Counted from the stretch's first letter, positions 17,547-27,137 are shown. The stretch: 64,000 bases of DNA from CAVVEC01 sp963770485 (GCA_963770485.1 CAVYPX010000009.1:744001-808000); one strand, 5' to 3'. Translations and numbers: made by a program. Notes: a model not told the origin generated them from the sequence alone.

Positions 17547-18056
17547 TTATTTGGCAGCGGCGCCGCGCGCTTCCGCCGCGGGACCCTCTGGTTGCCGGCC
17601 TTTCTCCGTCTCGCTCCTGCCCTGACGGCCGCCGAATTCCAGCAGTTTGGCCATGTCCAACAAGACAATCAACCGCCCTTGGTATTTGCCCAACCCGGTT
17701 ACACACTTCAATCCTCCTTCCAGAAACTCAGTCGGGGAAGGCTCCACGTCCGTGGCCGGAATCTTGAGCACCTCGGAGGCCGAGTCGACAATCAGCCCGG
17801 AGAGTCTGCCCTTGTGCTCGACCACCAGAATTCGGTTGCGCCGGCTCGAAACCACTTTGGTTTCCCCGAGGCGCTTGCGCAGGTCAAGGACGGATACGAT
17901 CTTGCCGCGCAGATTGATCACGCCCTCCATGTATTCCGGGGCATCGGGGACCGAGGTAATTTCTGGCACGCGCACAATTTCGTGCAGCGAAGTGATAGGC
18001 ACGCCATAGGTCTCATGCCCCACTTTGAAGCCGACGATGTGCAGGTCACGGTTCAT
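17547..18056 (-). CDS. cheW: CheW-type coupling protein
   Basis: A 169-residue CheW. It opens LHIVGFKVGHETYGVPI and has VINLRGKIVSVLDLRKRLG, RILVVEHKGRLSGLIVD and LIVLLDMAKLL, all standard CheW strands. It couples receptor and CheA. ATG 18056 is chosen because the longer reading to 18167 adds 37 residues overlapping the mcp. A charged, low-complexity tail of about 30 residues follows the core domain. Confidence 0.92.
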   Translation of the reverse strand: MNRDLHIVGFKVGHETYGVPITSLHEIVRVPEITSVPDAPEYMEGVINLRGKIVSVLDLRKRLGETKVVSSRRNRILVVEHKGRLSGLIVDSASEVLKIPATDVEPSPTEFLEGGLKCVTGLGKYQGRLIVLLDMAKLLEFGGRQGRSETEKGRQPEGPAAEARGAAAK

Positions 18057-18072
18057 CAGCGAATCCCAGATC

Positions 18073-20061
18073 TCAACCGCGGGCGCCGGCGGCAGCCTGC
18101 CGGCTCCCGCTCTTTGCCCCCTTTTCCTCGCGGCGAGCCAGCGCGCGCTCGATTTGTTCCAGCGCAAAGCGGTCCATGGAATCGAGCAGATCGCGCGACA
18201 TCTTCGACATCTGCTCCGCGGAGGCGGCCAGTTCCGTGGACCCAGAGGTAGTCTGCTGGACCAGTTCCCGCATCCGCTCCATGGCTTTGACCACGGCGTG
18301 GGCGCCGGATGCCTGTTCTTCCACCGCCGAATTGATCTCGTGGGTGATCTCGTTCAAGCGCGTGGTCGCGCGTGCGATCTGGGAAGAGCCATGCGATTGT
18401 TCGTTGGTGGCAGCGCCAATTTCCTGCGCGAACTTGTACACTTCGGTGACCACGTTGGAGATCTTGCGCAGCGCGGTATTCAGCTCCTGCCCCAGTCCCA
18501 GCCCTTCATTGACAATGCCGGTGCTCTGGTCCATGTTCTCGACCGCTTTGCGCGCTTCCTTCTGGATACTCTGGATGAGGTCGGAAATTTCCTTGGTCGA
18601 TTGCGCTGATTTTTCTGCCAGCTTCCTGACCTCGTCGGCCACCACCGCGAAGCCCAGGCCGTGTTCTCCGGCGCGCGCCGCCTCAATGGCCGCGTTCAGC
18701 GCCAGCAGGTTCGTTTGCTCGGCGAGATCGTCAATCACTTCGATGATTTTGCCAATGTCATCCGCTCGCTGGCCCAGTACGTCGATGATCTCGCCCGAGG
18801 AACGGATAGTGGTGTTGATGCGGTTCAATCCGTCCGTCGCCTTCTCCATAGTGGAGATGCCGCTGTGAACCTCTTCCCGCGAGCGGTTGGAAATGTCCAG
18901 CAGCACTTTCGCGGTGTCGGCGACGCGCTGGATCGAGGCCACCATCTGATCAATCGAAGCCGAGGTCTCACTGACGCTCGACGCCTGCACTTGCGTGCTC
19001 TTCACCATGTTCTGCACATTGACGCTCATTTCGTGCATGGTGCTGGTGACTTCGTCAATCGCGGACGCGGTCTGCAGACTGATCTTGGCCGATTCATCCG
19101 AGGCTCCGGCGACCTGGTTGGAGGCGCTTGCCACCTGGGACGCGGCATCGCGCACATTGCGGACCAGGTTTCTGAGGCCCTCGATCATGCGCACGAATGC
19201 GTTGCCCAAGGTGTCATTCTTGGATCTGGGCTGAACTTCGACGGTCAGGTTCCCGCCCGCAATGGCTTCGGAAACCGATGCCATCTCCTTCAGGTAAGTG
19301 ACCATGCTGGAGAAAGTTTTCGCCAGCTCACCGATTTCATCGTCGCGGTAAACATCGATTTCGTGGTCGAGATCGCCGGCGTTGCCGATCTGCCGGGCGA
19401 CTTTCATCAGATTATCGAGCGGCTCGGTGATGGAATTGGCGGTAGAGTACGCGATGGCAATCCCCAGCACCAGCGCCAGCAAGGTGCTGATCAGCGCGAT
19501 TGCGATGGTGGCTGTCGCGGCGGTCTCGTCTGATTTGCGCCTCGAATCCAGCACTTTTGTATTCTCAAGATCAGCGGAATCGAGATATTCAGTGGCGCTT
19601 TTCACCCACGAGGACGCATCTTTCTGCAAATAAAAAATCTGAAGTTCCGCTACCGTGGCGTTCCCGCTATCTACCTGTTTCCGCTTGTCCATGAGCGGCG
19701 CCGCAAATTCGCGAGCCCAGCTCTGCTCGCTGCTTTGTACTTTGCCCAGCGCGGTCCGCTGCTGTTCCGACGTAGCCAGGTTCTGGGCGTTCTGCAGCTT
19801 GTCTTCCAGGAGGTGCATACCGTCGTTCATCCGCTCGACTTCGCGAGTGTCGCCGCTGAGCAAGTAGTTGCTCAGATAAAGCCGGTTCTGCATCATCTGA
19901 AAACGGATCTTGTCGGTCGTCTCCGCCATCTGCAGAGCCTGGGAAGCGGCGGCTTTGGCGCTGTGCTCCCGCTGCACGGCGACCAGGTTGACCAGAAACA
20001 GCACCACGACCATCGCAAGCACGGCTCCGAAGTTCATGTAAAGTTTCTTGCCAATCGTCAT
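18073..20061 (-). CDS. Methyl-accepting chemotaxis protein with periplasmic helical sensor
   Basis: A 662-residue receptor. TM1 is near residues 12-30 (GAVLAMVVVLFLVNLVA), then a roughly 150-residue periplasmic helical sensor of the 4HB type, TM2 (IALISTLLALVLGIAIAY), one or two HAMP units, and the cytoplasmic coiled coil. The kinase-control tip is clear: IDDLAEQTNLLALNAAIEAA and VADEVRKLAEKSAQSTKEI. No CheR-tethering pentapeptide is present at the C-terminus. ATG 20061 has GGAGGAACAGC directly upstream; the longer reading to 20193 has none. The ligand cannot be inferred. Confidence 0.93.
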   Translation of the reverse strand: MTIGKKLYMNFGAVLAMVVVLFLVNLVAVQREHSAKAAASQALQMAETTDKIRFQMMQNRLYLSNYLLSGDTREVERMNDGMHLLEDKLQNAQNLATSEQQRTALGKVQSSEQSWAREFAAPLMDKRKQVDSGNATVAELQIFYLQKDASSWVKSATEYLDSADLENTKVLDSRRKSDETAATATIAIALISTLLALVLGIAIAYSTANSITEPLDNLMKVARQIGNAGDLDHEIDVYRDDEIGELAKTFSSMVTYLKEMASVSEAIAGGNLTVEVQPRSKNDTLGNAFVRMIEGLRNLVRNVRDAASQVASASNQVAGASDESAKISLQTASAIDEVTSTMHEMSVNVQNMVKSTQVQASSVSETSASIDQMVASIQRVADTAKVLLDISNRSREEVHSGISTMEKATDGLNRINTTIRSSGEIIDVLGQRADDIGKIIEVIDDLAEQTNLLALNAAIEAARAGEHGLGFAVVADEVRKLAEKSAQSTKEISDLIQSIQKEARKAVENMDQSTGIVNEGLGLGQELNTALRKISNVVTEVYKFAQEIGAATNEQSHGSSQIARATTRLNEITHEINSAVEEQASGAHAVVKAMERMRELVQQTTSGSTELAASAEQMSKMSRDLLDSMDRFALEQIERALARREEKGAKSGSRQAAAGARG

Positions 20062-20131
20062 TGCTGTTCCTCCGCTCGTCTGCGTTCCTGGCGCCACGTG
20101 CCTCGATGCGCGTGGGTAAAGCTGATCCGGG

Positions 20132-20509
20132 TCATTCCTGGGGTTGGAACTTGAACTCCACCGTTCCCGTGCTGTCATCCTTTGCCGGTTCAAACTTCCA
20201 TTTCTTCAGAGCATCCATGGCGGCATTTACTAGGAGGGGATTCCCGCCGACTACCTTGGTATCTCTCAGGCTTCCGCTGGGCGAAACCACGACCAGCACC
20301 TTGACCGTCCCGGTGATGTTCATGCGCCGCGCCAGTTCGGGATAAGCTGGCTTCACTTTGGTTTTCACCTTGCGAGTAAGCTCGCCCTGGGCAAACGCCG
20401 GTACCGGGTGGAATAGCGCAGTTACGCTGATTAGTCCCAGCAGCACGATCAGGCTTGCCACAGCGAACCGCGGCATCGTTCTGAGGGACACAACTCCTCC
20501 TAGGGACAT
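20132..20509 (-). CDS. TonB C-terminal domain periplasmic protein
   Basis: A 125-residue protein with a signal or anchor (FAVASLIVLLGLISVTALF) and a TonB C-terminal-like domain: VKPAYPELARRMNITGTVKV, VSPSGSLRDTKVVGG and ALKKWKFEPAK, the classic YP-x-x-AR and W-F/Y-P blocks. It lacks the proline-rich spacer of true TonB. ATG 20509 has GGAGG seven bases upstream. It lies 70 bases before the mcp on the same strand and may head the che operon, an uncommon pairing. Confidence 0.82.
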   Translation of the reverse strand: MSLGGVVSLRTMPRFAVASLIVLLGLISVTALFHPVPAFAQGELTRKVKTKVKPAYPELARRMNITGTVKVLVVVSPSGSLRDTKVVGGNPLLVNAAMDALKKWKFEPAKDDSTGTVEFKFQPQE

Positions 20510-20833
20510 ATCGTGTCCTCCACAAGTGCAAGGCCTGTGCCACCTCCGCAGACTTGCCCCATGAGCTGCCAGAAGCGATGTAAGCGCACCTTAATCAATG
20601 GCTTAGGCCTGGTTGGCCTTGCAGCGAGACAAGGCTTCGGGGGACCCATATGCGTCTCAGGAGGCCGGCTTGCTCTCACTCTGAGACGTCGGGGTGGGTT
20701 TGTCGTCGGATTTCACACTTCGGCACCCGGAACGTTATTCCCTTGACTCAAATTGAGATAACAGGCTATTTTTCCTCTATATTCAATTACTTGTGACTGT
20801 GAAGACGGATGACAAGGCGGTGTCTCTCTGACC

Positions 20834-21925
20834 ATGCATGCCGGAGATACGACGGTGCTGGAAGAACCGGCACCGCGTTCGGATGATGCTTTCCAAAAAC
20901 TGCTTCTGCAATTTTCCGAGGCTGCGGCTGCCGGAACCCCGTCGCAGTCCTTGATTCAATTGTTCTGCCGGACCACGCGCGAGTTCTTTCAGGTGGACGG
21001 CACCTACTTCTGGAGCGTCGGTTCTGCAGAGCACCTGGTGGGTGCGGAAGCTGACGGTTTGATGGCCGAAGATTTCTGCGGCCGCCTGCTCAGGGCGAAA
21101 GAGAGTGCAGTAGCGATTGAAGCCATCCGGCATCGCAGTACCGTTTATGTGAACCGGCCCGACCCTGACCGGTATCGTATGGCTGCCGAGTTCCACGCCT
21201 GCAGCCTGATGGCTGCGCCGCTAGTGGTTGCGAATGAAGTGATTGGGGCGGCCGTCTTCCTGCACGCCTCGAATCCGAATTTCTTCAATGATGATCTGGC
21301 CGCCAAGGCAACTATTCTGGCCGGCCAACTGGGCAGCCTGCTGGAGGCCAGCCGCATGACGCAGGTCTCCCGCGAGGAGCACCGCCGCGCTGAAATCCTT
21401 GCCCAAGTCGCCCAGTCGGTGCAGGCGGTGCCGGATGCCTCCGCGGTCGCGGAGCGTTTGCGAGTTCTATTGCGGACGCGGCTGGTATGCATCCTCTTGC
21501 GCCAGGGAACCGAGGTCAGGCTGCACGTGGTAGCCGCGGAGTCGCCGCAGCTTGCAGCCTCGGTGCGCGCTCGCTTCGAAGGCAGGGGACTGCAGTTCGC
21601 TGCTGATCTGGCTGCGCGTGCGGTCGCAGCCGGCGAGCCCATCGCGGTCGCCATCGATCCCGTCGCTCACGCTCTGGGCGACATGGTCCCGGCGGGCATG
21701 CTGCTCGCGGCTCCCATCCGGACTTCCCGCACGGAGGGCGCCGTGCTGGTTTACCCCCGCCAGCAGGGCGCTTTCAGCCCTGAAGAGAAGTCATTGCTGT
21801 CGGCGGTAGCGGGTTTTGGAGCCGTCGCCATTGCCAATGCTGAGCTTTACGGGACGGCCCGCGCGCCAAGCCCACGAGTTGCACCAACTCCTGGATATCC
21901 TGGCGGAACTGAGTTCTGTCGGTAA
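20834..21925 (+). CDS. N-terminal segment of the broken kinase: GAF domains
   Basis: A 363-residue open segment. It holds two GAF-like domains, the first with FFQVDGTYFWSVGSAEHLVG and MAAPLVVANEVIGAAVFLHA, the second with LAAPIRTSRTEGAVLVYP and AVAGFGAVAIANAELYG. The last 24 residues or so (after GTAR) are out-of-frame sequence. No signalling output domain remains, so alone it would be a cytosolic GAF protein. Best read as the front of the kinase spanning 20834-24674. Confidence 0.6.
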   Translation: MHAGDTTVLEEPAPRSDDAFQKLLLQFSEAAAAGTPSQSLIQLFCRTTREFFQVDGTYFWSVGSAEHLVGAEADGLMAEDFCGRLLRAKESAVAIEAIRHRSTVYVNRPDPDRYRMAAEFHACSLMAAPLVVANEVIGAAVFLHASNPNFFNDDLAAKATILAGQLGSLLEASRMTQVSREEHRRAEILAQVAQSVQAVPDASAVAERLRVLLRTRLVCILLRQGTEVRLHVVAAESPQLAASVRARFEGRGLQFAADLAARAVAAGEPIAVAIDPVAHALGDMVPAGMLLAAPIRTSRTEGAVLVYPRQQGAFSPEEKSLLSAVAGFGAVAIANAELYGTARAPSPRVAPTPGYPGGTEFCR

Positions 21926-21978
21926 TCTGGACGAGTTCCTGCAGCAATTCGTAGTTCGGGCTGCTGATTTCCTGGGTT

Positions 21979-22689
21979 TTGGCCGGGCTTTCGTCGGCCT
22001 GCTCGAGGCGGGAGTGTTTCACGTCCGCTGGGGAGCGGAAAACGGCAAGCCCGGTCCGGTGGATGAGGTCTTCCCCGAAGGCGTCGCCAGCCGTGCTCTG
22101 CATCAACAAGCAGGTGTTCTGGGCCGACGATCCCAGCAAAGTCGCCGGCGCCAACCTGGAGATGATCTCCAGGTTCAACGTGCGCCAGGTGTTGGCGGTG
22201 CCGCTGTTAGGCTCCCAAGGCCAGGTGCTGGGAATGTTCGGTGTGCTCGACCAGCGCGACGGAGCAGGCATCTCGCAGGAAGACATTCGTTCTGCCAAGG
22301 CCTTGGCCGCGCAGGTTGCGGTTGCTCTGGAGGCGACTCGCAATCTGCACCTGTCGGAGCAGCACCGTCGGCGCGCAGAGTCATTGATGAAACTGGCTCT
22401 GGAGCTGAACTCCCAGCTTCGGCTGCCGGAGTTCGCCAAGAGTTTCGTCACGCGCGCCGCCGATCTGCTGGGGGCGAAGGCTGCGGCGTTAGCTTTACGG
22501 CAGGATTCGGTGATGGAGACCCTGGCGCTGCAGCCGCTGCCGTCAGCGGCCCAGTCATGGAGCTCGGTGCGGCGCCGCTTCGATCACGCCATTACCGCTG
22601 CCGTGGCTCAGCATCCCGAAGCAATTGTTTCCTCGAGCGCGGCTGGAACTGTTGGGCCCAGAATTGAGCTCGGAACTGGGTTGGAATGA
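21979..22689 (+). CDS. Middle segment of the broken kinase: GAF domain remainder
   Basis: An open segment of 236 codons; the first 40 or so are out of frame. True coding begins around CINKQVFWADDPSK (about 22100) and continues through RFNVRQVLAVPLLGSQGQVL, the second half of a GAF domain, and the start of a further GAF (LNSQLRLPEFAKSFVTRAAD). The first half of this GAF (HELHQLLDILAELSS... ) lies in the frame covering 21875-22095. It is not an independent gene. Confidence 0.4.
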   Translation: MAGLSSACSRRECFTSAGERKTASPVRWMRSSPKASPAVLCINKQVFWADDPSKVAGANLEMISRFNVRQVLAVPLLGSQGQVLGMFGVLDQRDGAGISQEDIRSAKALAAQVAVALEATRNLHLSEQHRRRAESLMKLALELNSQLRLPEFAKSFVTRAADLLGAKAAALALRQDSVMETLALQPLPSAAQSWSSVRRRFDHAITAAVAQHPEAIVSSSAAGTVGPRIELGTGLE

Positions 22690-24674
22690 TTGCAGTTTGG
22701 TACGGCTGCTGGGGGCGTCCAGCGAACTCCTGGGCGTGTTGTGCCTGGCGCAATCGCGGGAAGCCCCTGGACGAGGAGGACGAACAGCTTCTGCAGGCCA
22801 TCGCGGCCCACGCCTCCGTTGCCCTGGAGAACGCACGGCTTTTCACCCGCATGGATCAGGCCAACCGGCACTGGATCGAGATTTTCGACGCCATCAGCGA
22901 TTTCATCGTGGCCCACGATTCATCCGACCATGTTTTGCGAGTGAACCGCTCGCTGGCCGATTTCATTGGGGTTCAGCCCCACGAACTCATCGGGGTCAAA
23001 ATGGGCGCCCTGCTCCCCATGGACGAGGACACGGCCGTGCGCTCCTGCCCCTTCTGCCGTGCGACTCCCGATGTAGCAGGCGACGAGTACGTTCTCCCGG
23101 TGCTGGATCGAACTTATCTGGTGTCGACGTCGCGGGTTCATGGAGCCAACAGCGAAAGTCTGCAGACCATCCACGTACTCAAGGACATCACCGACCGCCG
23201 TGAGGCAGAGCGTCGATATCGCGAGCTGTTCGACAACATTCAGGAAGGAGTGTTTTTCTCCACCCCGGACGGGCGGTTCGTGGAAGTGAATGATGCTCTG
23301 GTGCGCATGCTCGGTTACTCCAACCGCGAGGATCTTCTTCAAGCTGACATTCCTACCCGCGTTTGTTTTTCCGCCGAACGGTACAAGGAACTTGCCGAGC
23401 AGATGCAGCAGCATGGTGCAGTGCGGAATCACGAGCAAACTCTGCGCCGCCAGGATGGCTCCCCTGTCCACGTTCTGATCAACGCATTTGCGGTGCGCGA
23501 CGCGCTGCAGCGGATCGTGCAATACCGCGGGGTCATGCTCGATATCAGCGGTCTTAAGACCTTTCAATCAGAATTGCAGCGCGAGCGCGACTTCTCCGGC
23601 AAGATTCTAAACAATACCCAGAGCCTGATTCTTGTGGCGGACACAGCCGGCCTGGTCAGCTATGCGAACCGGCGGTGGTATGACATGGGCTTCCACCAGC
23701 AACAGTTGCTGGGCCGGCCTCTGGAAGAATTGATCGCTTCCCAGCGGCGGCAGGCGCTGGCCGACGCCTTCACCGCCACCCTCGGCGGCCAACAGGTGGA
23801 CAATCTGGAATTGCAGATTGTGCGGGGCGAAGGACGGGTCGGGCATTTCTCGGTGAACCTAAGTCCCATGCGCGATGAGCAGGGCAAGATTGCCAGCATT
23901 GTCGTGGTCATGAGCGACATCACGGATGCCGCGACCCTGCAAGCCAAGTTGATGCATTCAGAAAAAATGGCGGCGACGGGCCAATTGGTCTCCGGGGTCG
24001 CGCATGAAGTCAATAATCCCTTGACCGCAATTCTCGGTTTTGCCGACTTGCTCATGGAAAACCCCGAGGTGCCGGAGAGCGCCCGCAAAGACCTGCGGGT
24101 TATCCTGCAGGAGGCGCACCGCACGAAGCAGATCGTGCAGAACCTGCTGAGTTTTGCCCGGCAGGTGCCACCGCAACGCAAGCCTGTGCAGCTCAATACC
24201 ATTCTCCGCCGCACTTTGCAGTTGCGGGCTTACGACCTTCATAGCCGTGGGGTGGAGGTCATTGAGCAACTCGATCCGGATCTGCCTCAGGTGATCGGCG
24301 ACTCGCACCAATTGCAGCAGGTATTTCTGAATATCTTGAACAATGCTTATGACGCCGTGCGCGATACGGGTCGGCCTGCGCGGATTGAGATCAAGACTGC
24401 AAAGGTGGCAAACTTTGTTGAGGTCTGGTTTCGCGACAACGGGTACGGCATCTCTTTCCCGGAGCGCATCTTCGACCCATTTTTTACCACCAAGGAAATC
24501 GGCAAGGGTACCGGCTTGGGTCTCAGCATCTGCTACGGGATTGTGCACGAACACGAAGGCGAGATTCTCAGTTACAACAATCCAGATCAGGAAGGAGCGA
24601 CGTTTATCGTACGCCTGCCAGCGGTGGCAGAGACGGCCACGGTTGGAGCCGCTGCCGGAGTTCTACATTCATGA
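22686..24674 (+). CDS. C-terminal segment of the broken kinase: PAS-PAS-HisKA-HATPase
   Basis: A 662-codon open segment whose first 25 or so codons are out of frame. From KPLDEEDEQLLQAIAAHAS it reads the end of a GAF domain, then PAS domains (WIEIFDAISDFIVAHD, FDNIQEGVFFSTPDGRFVEV, ILNNTQSLILVADTAG), HisKA with the phospho-acceptor in SGVAHEVNNPLTAILGF, and HATPase with FLNILNNAYDAV, RDNGYGIS and DPFFTTKEIGKGTGLGLSI. The catalytic half is intact and could work alone if translated. The stop overlaps the next ATG (ATGA), so coupling to the receiver gene is preserved. Confidence 0.75.
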   Translation: MIAVWYGCWGRPANSWACCAWRNRGKPLDEEDEQLLQAIAAHASVALENARLFTRMDQANRHWIEIFDAISDFIVAHDSSDHVLRVNRSLADFIGVQPHELIGVKMGALLPMDEDTAVRSCPFCRATPDVAGDEYVLPVLDRTYLVSTSRVHGANSESLQTIHVLKDITDRREAERRYRELFDNIQEGVFFSTPDGRFVEVNDALVRMLGYSNREDLLQADIPTRVCFSAERYKELAEQMQQHGAVRNHEQTLRRQDGSPVHVLINAFAVRDALQRIVQYRGVMLDISGLKTFQSELQRERDFSGKILNNTQSLILVADTAGLVSYANRRWYDMGFHQQQLLGRPLEELIASQRRQALADAFTATLGGQQVDNLELQIVRGEGRVGHFSVNLSPMRDEQGKIASIVVVMSDITDAATLQAKLMHSEKMAATGQLVSGVAHEVNNPLTAILGFADLLMENPEVPESARKDLRVILQEAHRTKQIVQNLLSFARQVPPQRKPVQLNTILRRTLQLRAYDLHSRGVEVIEQLDPDLPQVIGDSHQLQQVFLNILNNAYDAVRDTGRPARIEIKTAKVANFVEVWFRDNGYGISFPERIFDPFFTTKEIGKGTGLGLSICYGIVHEHEGEILSYNNPDQEGATFIVRLPAVAETATVGAAAGVLHS

Positions 24675-25072
24675 TACAGCCTGCGAGGAATCCCGCTGTT
24701 TTGCCGGTATTGCTGATCGAGGATGAACCCGCGGTTATGGCCTACGTCCGCGCGGCTCTGGAGCGCAACGGCTATACCGTGGTGTGTACCGAGTCCGGAG
24801 CGGAGGGTCTGCGACTGCTCCAGGCAGGCGATTTTCTGGGTGTAGTCTCGGATATGCGTACCCCCGGGGGCGTGGATGGCGCCGATGTTCATGCTTGGGT
24901 GGCGCGGTATCGTCCTGCACTAGCCGAGCGCCTGGTTTTCATTACTGGCGATATCGCGAATGAAGAAACTGCAGCCACATTGCGCAAAACCGGCGCGCCT
25001 TGCGTGGAGAAACCGTTCGGCGTGCAGCAATTTATTTCTGTAGTGGAAAAGACGATAGGAAAGGCGCCGTGA
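24671..25072 (+). CDS. Single-domain response regulator
   Basis: A 133-residue receiver with an acidic pair in VLLIEDEPAV, phospho-acceptor Asp in GVVSDMRTPGG, Thr in VFITGD and Lys in CVEKPFG. There is no output domain. ATG 24671 overlaps the kinase stop by four bases, and its own stop overlaps the GTG of the NtrC-type gene by four bases, so kinase, receiver and activator are one operon. It probably relays or buffers phosphate from the kinase. Confidence 0.88.
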   Translation: MIQPARNPAVLPVLLIEDEPAVMAYVRAALERNGYTVVCTESGAEGLRLLQAGDFLGVVSDMRTPGGVDGADVHAWVARYRPALAERLVFITGDIANEETAATLRKTGAPCVEKPFGVQQFISVVEKTIGKAP

Positions 25073-26474
25073 GCGAAGATTTACGGATTCGGCTTTTGAT
25101 TGTGGATGACGAGCAGAGCATCCGCAAGCTGTGCATGACTGTCGGTGAAGCGCTGGGTTTTGCTGCATGGAGGCCAATAGCGGGGAGACCGCGCTGGCCC
25201 TACTGGAGGATCAACCGGCACACATGATTCTCACTGATATGGTTATGCCCAATATGTCCGGCCTGGAGTTCCTGGAGAAGGTGAAGAAACTGCTCCCCCG
25301 CAGCGAAGTCGCGGTCATGACCGGACACGGCTCGGTCGAAACCGCCGTGCAGGCGATGAAACTGGGCGCCTACGACTACATCGGCAAACCATTCTCGCCG
25401 CTGGAAGAGCTTCGCCTGTTCCTGCGCCGAATGGCGGAAAAAATCCGGCTGGTGGAAGAGAACCAATTCCTGCGCGAGCGTGTGGATACCGAGACCGACC
25501 TGCACGGCATCGTGGGCTCGTCTGCCAAGATTCAGGACGTGCTGCGCATGATCTCACGCCTGAAAGACACGCGCACCCCAGTGCTGATCACCGGCGAAAG
25601 CGGCACCGGCAAAGAACTGGTCGCGCGCGCCATCCACTTCCGCGGCGCCTTTGCCAATCGTCCCTTCGTGGCGGTGGATTGCGGTTCGCTGGTCCCCACG
25701 CTCATCGAGAGCGAATTATTCGGCTACGAAAAAGGCGCTTTTACCGGCGCATTGAAGTCAAAGACCGGGCTATTTCAGTCGGCGAACGGTGGAGCTATTT
25801 TTCTCGACGAAATCGGCGAACTGCCGTTGGAATTGCAAGCCAAGCTGCTGCGAGTTCTGCAGGAGAAGGAAGTCCGTCCCGTCGGCAGCAATCAAAAGAT
25901 CAAAGTAGACGTCCGAGTCATTGCGGCCAGCAACCGCGATCTCGAGGCGGAATACCGCAACGGCACATTCCGCAAAGACCTGTATTTTCGTCTGAATGTG
26001 GTCACGGTTCATTTGCCCTCTCTGCGCGAGCGCCGATCCGACATTCCGATGTTGGTGCACTGGTTTCTTGACCGCTATGTTCCCGGAATTTCCGTGCAGG
26101 TCACCAATGCGGCAATGAAATGCCTGTTGCAATATGATTGGCCGGGCAACGTGCGCGAACTGGAAAATTGTATTGAACGTGCGGTCGCGCTGGGCGATCG
26201 GCAGACCATTGACGTCAACGATCTGCCGCCTGGCTTGGTCGCGGGGTCGCCAGCGTTGGAACCCGCCACAGTTGCCCCCCCGAGCGCCGTTCCCTCGAGT
26301 GATCTGGAAGATATCGAGCGGGCCACCATCGAGCGTGTTTTCGAGCAGGTGAAAGGCGACAAAGTCCTCGCCGGAAAGATGCTTGGCATCAGCCGCGCGA
26401 CCCTGTATCGCAAGCTTAAGCGTTACAACATCGGCGGCCGGCAGCAGATGCCGACCAGCCAGGCGCTGCAGTAA
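25069..26474 (+). CDS. NtrC-type sigma-54-dependent activator, frameshifted in the receiver
   Basis: Receiver, AAA+ and Fis-type DNA-binding domains. The receiver begins in one frame (RLLIVDDEQSIRKLCMTVGE, from GTG 25069) and continues in another from about 25167 (MEANSGETALALLEDQ, then MILTDMVMPNMSG). One missing base near GCTGCATGG would explain it. The AAA+ part is intact: Walker A GESGTGKE, sigma-54 contact loop GAFTGA, Walker B IFLDEIGELP and the sensor region ASNRDLEAE. The C-terminal helix-turn-helix reads KMLGISRATLYRKLKRY. If the frameshift is real, a shortened protein from ATG 25167 would lack the first strand and acidic pair of the receiver. Confidence 0.85.
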
Positions 26475-26786
26475 TGCCCAGTCGCTAGTACCCAGTACCG
26501 AGTACCCGCTGGACTGAATTGTTATGAGCCGCCATTAAGCACCGGGTACTGGTGCCCCTGAGACTCCGTTTCATCCTGAGACGACGGGCCGTAAATGAGC
26601 AGAGACGCGCCCCTGGCACGTGGAATTGTCGATGTATTATCAATAGCTTACATTCTTCATTCCTTACCCTAGCTTTGGCCGCGCTCGTGCATCCTTCCTC
26701 TGTGCGATGCGGCCCGGGTGCCCGAGCCCTGCTAACCGGCAGACTTGGGAATCCAGGCTGCATTGACCCTGGAATTGAGGACCTCC
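26475..26786 (+). other. Intergenic region without a recognised gene
   Basis: It contains a short repetitive stretch of GTACC-type words (26488-26508 and CCGGGTACTGG at 26542-26552), partly inverted. No convincing open frame, promoter or terminator was seen. A sigma-54-like TGGCACG at 26614 was considered and rejected because the downstream GC is not correctly spaced. Confidence 0.4.
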
Positions 26787-27137
26787 GTGCCCAAAGCGGC
26801 TGGTGCTGGCGCAAGCGCAATCCGAGAAAGCTCTACTACCAAGCTGGCCAAATTCTTTCCCAATGCTACCCCGGTGCGCATTCCCATCCGTCTGACTCGG
26901 GTGGCGAATGGAAGCAGCGCCTTCACCGAAAGCACTGTGATCGAGTTTGGCACTCCCCACGAAGTGCTGTTCGCTTCGATCTTGCCCCTGGAATTTGCCG
27001 ATAAACTGCGGCTGCAGAATTCCGACGGAACCCTGGACACGGAAGCGTGCGTAGTGGCCGTGCAATATAACGGGGGACGCACTGCGGTGGCCGCCCGCTT
27101 TACCGGGGAAGTGGCCAACTGGATCGTGAAATCATGA
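26787..27137 (+). CDS. PilZ-like domain protein
   Basis: About 116 residues. The core (RIPIRLTRV, TVIEFGTPHEVLFASILPL, KLRLQNSDG, ACVVAVQYNGGRTAVAARFTG) follows the strand pattern of PilZ domains common in acidobacteria. The canonical RxxxR and DxSxxG c-di-GMP ligands are not clearly present, so binding of c-di-GMP is doubtful. I prefer GTG 26787 after GAGGACCTCC; TTG 26745 is a longer alternative. The stop overlaps the next start (ATGA). Confidence 0.5.
   Translation: MPKAAGAGASAIRESSTTKLAKFFPNATPVRIPIRLTRVANGSSAFTESTVIEFGTPHEVLFASILPLEFADKLRLQNSDGTLDTEACVVAVQYNGGRTAVAARFTGEVANWIVKS

Larger units (their letters stand above)
20834..24674 (+). pseudogene. Multi-GAF/PAS histidine kinase gene broken by four frameshifts
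   Basis: Read through the shifts, this encodes one large NtrB-like kinase: three GAF domains, two or three PAS domains, HisKA and HATPase. The frame moves by +1 four times: near 21875 (TAR to QAHELHQLL), near 22095 (SRA to CINKQVFWADDP), in 22625-22660 and near 22770 (LAQSR to GKPLDEEDEQ). Each junction restores plausible protein at once, and each fits one extra base. Either the gene is decaying or this stretch of sequence has insertion errors. The three longest open segments are listed separately. It is followed by a receiver gene and an NtrC-type gene, its likely partners. Confidence 0.75.

Noticed and set aside
26612..26630. Sigma-54-like promoter TGGCACG...TTG before the PilZ-like gene
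   Set aside because: The GC element is not 10 bases after GG; the spacing and sequence (TTGT) do not fit a functional -24/-12 promoter.
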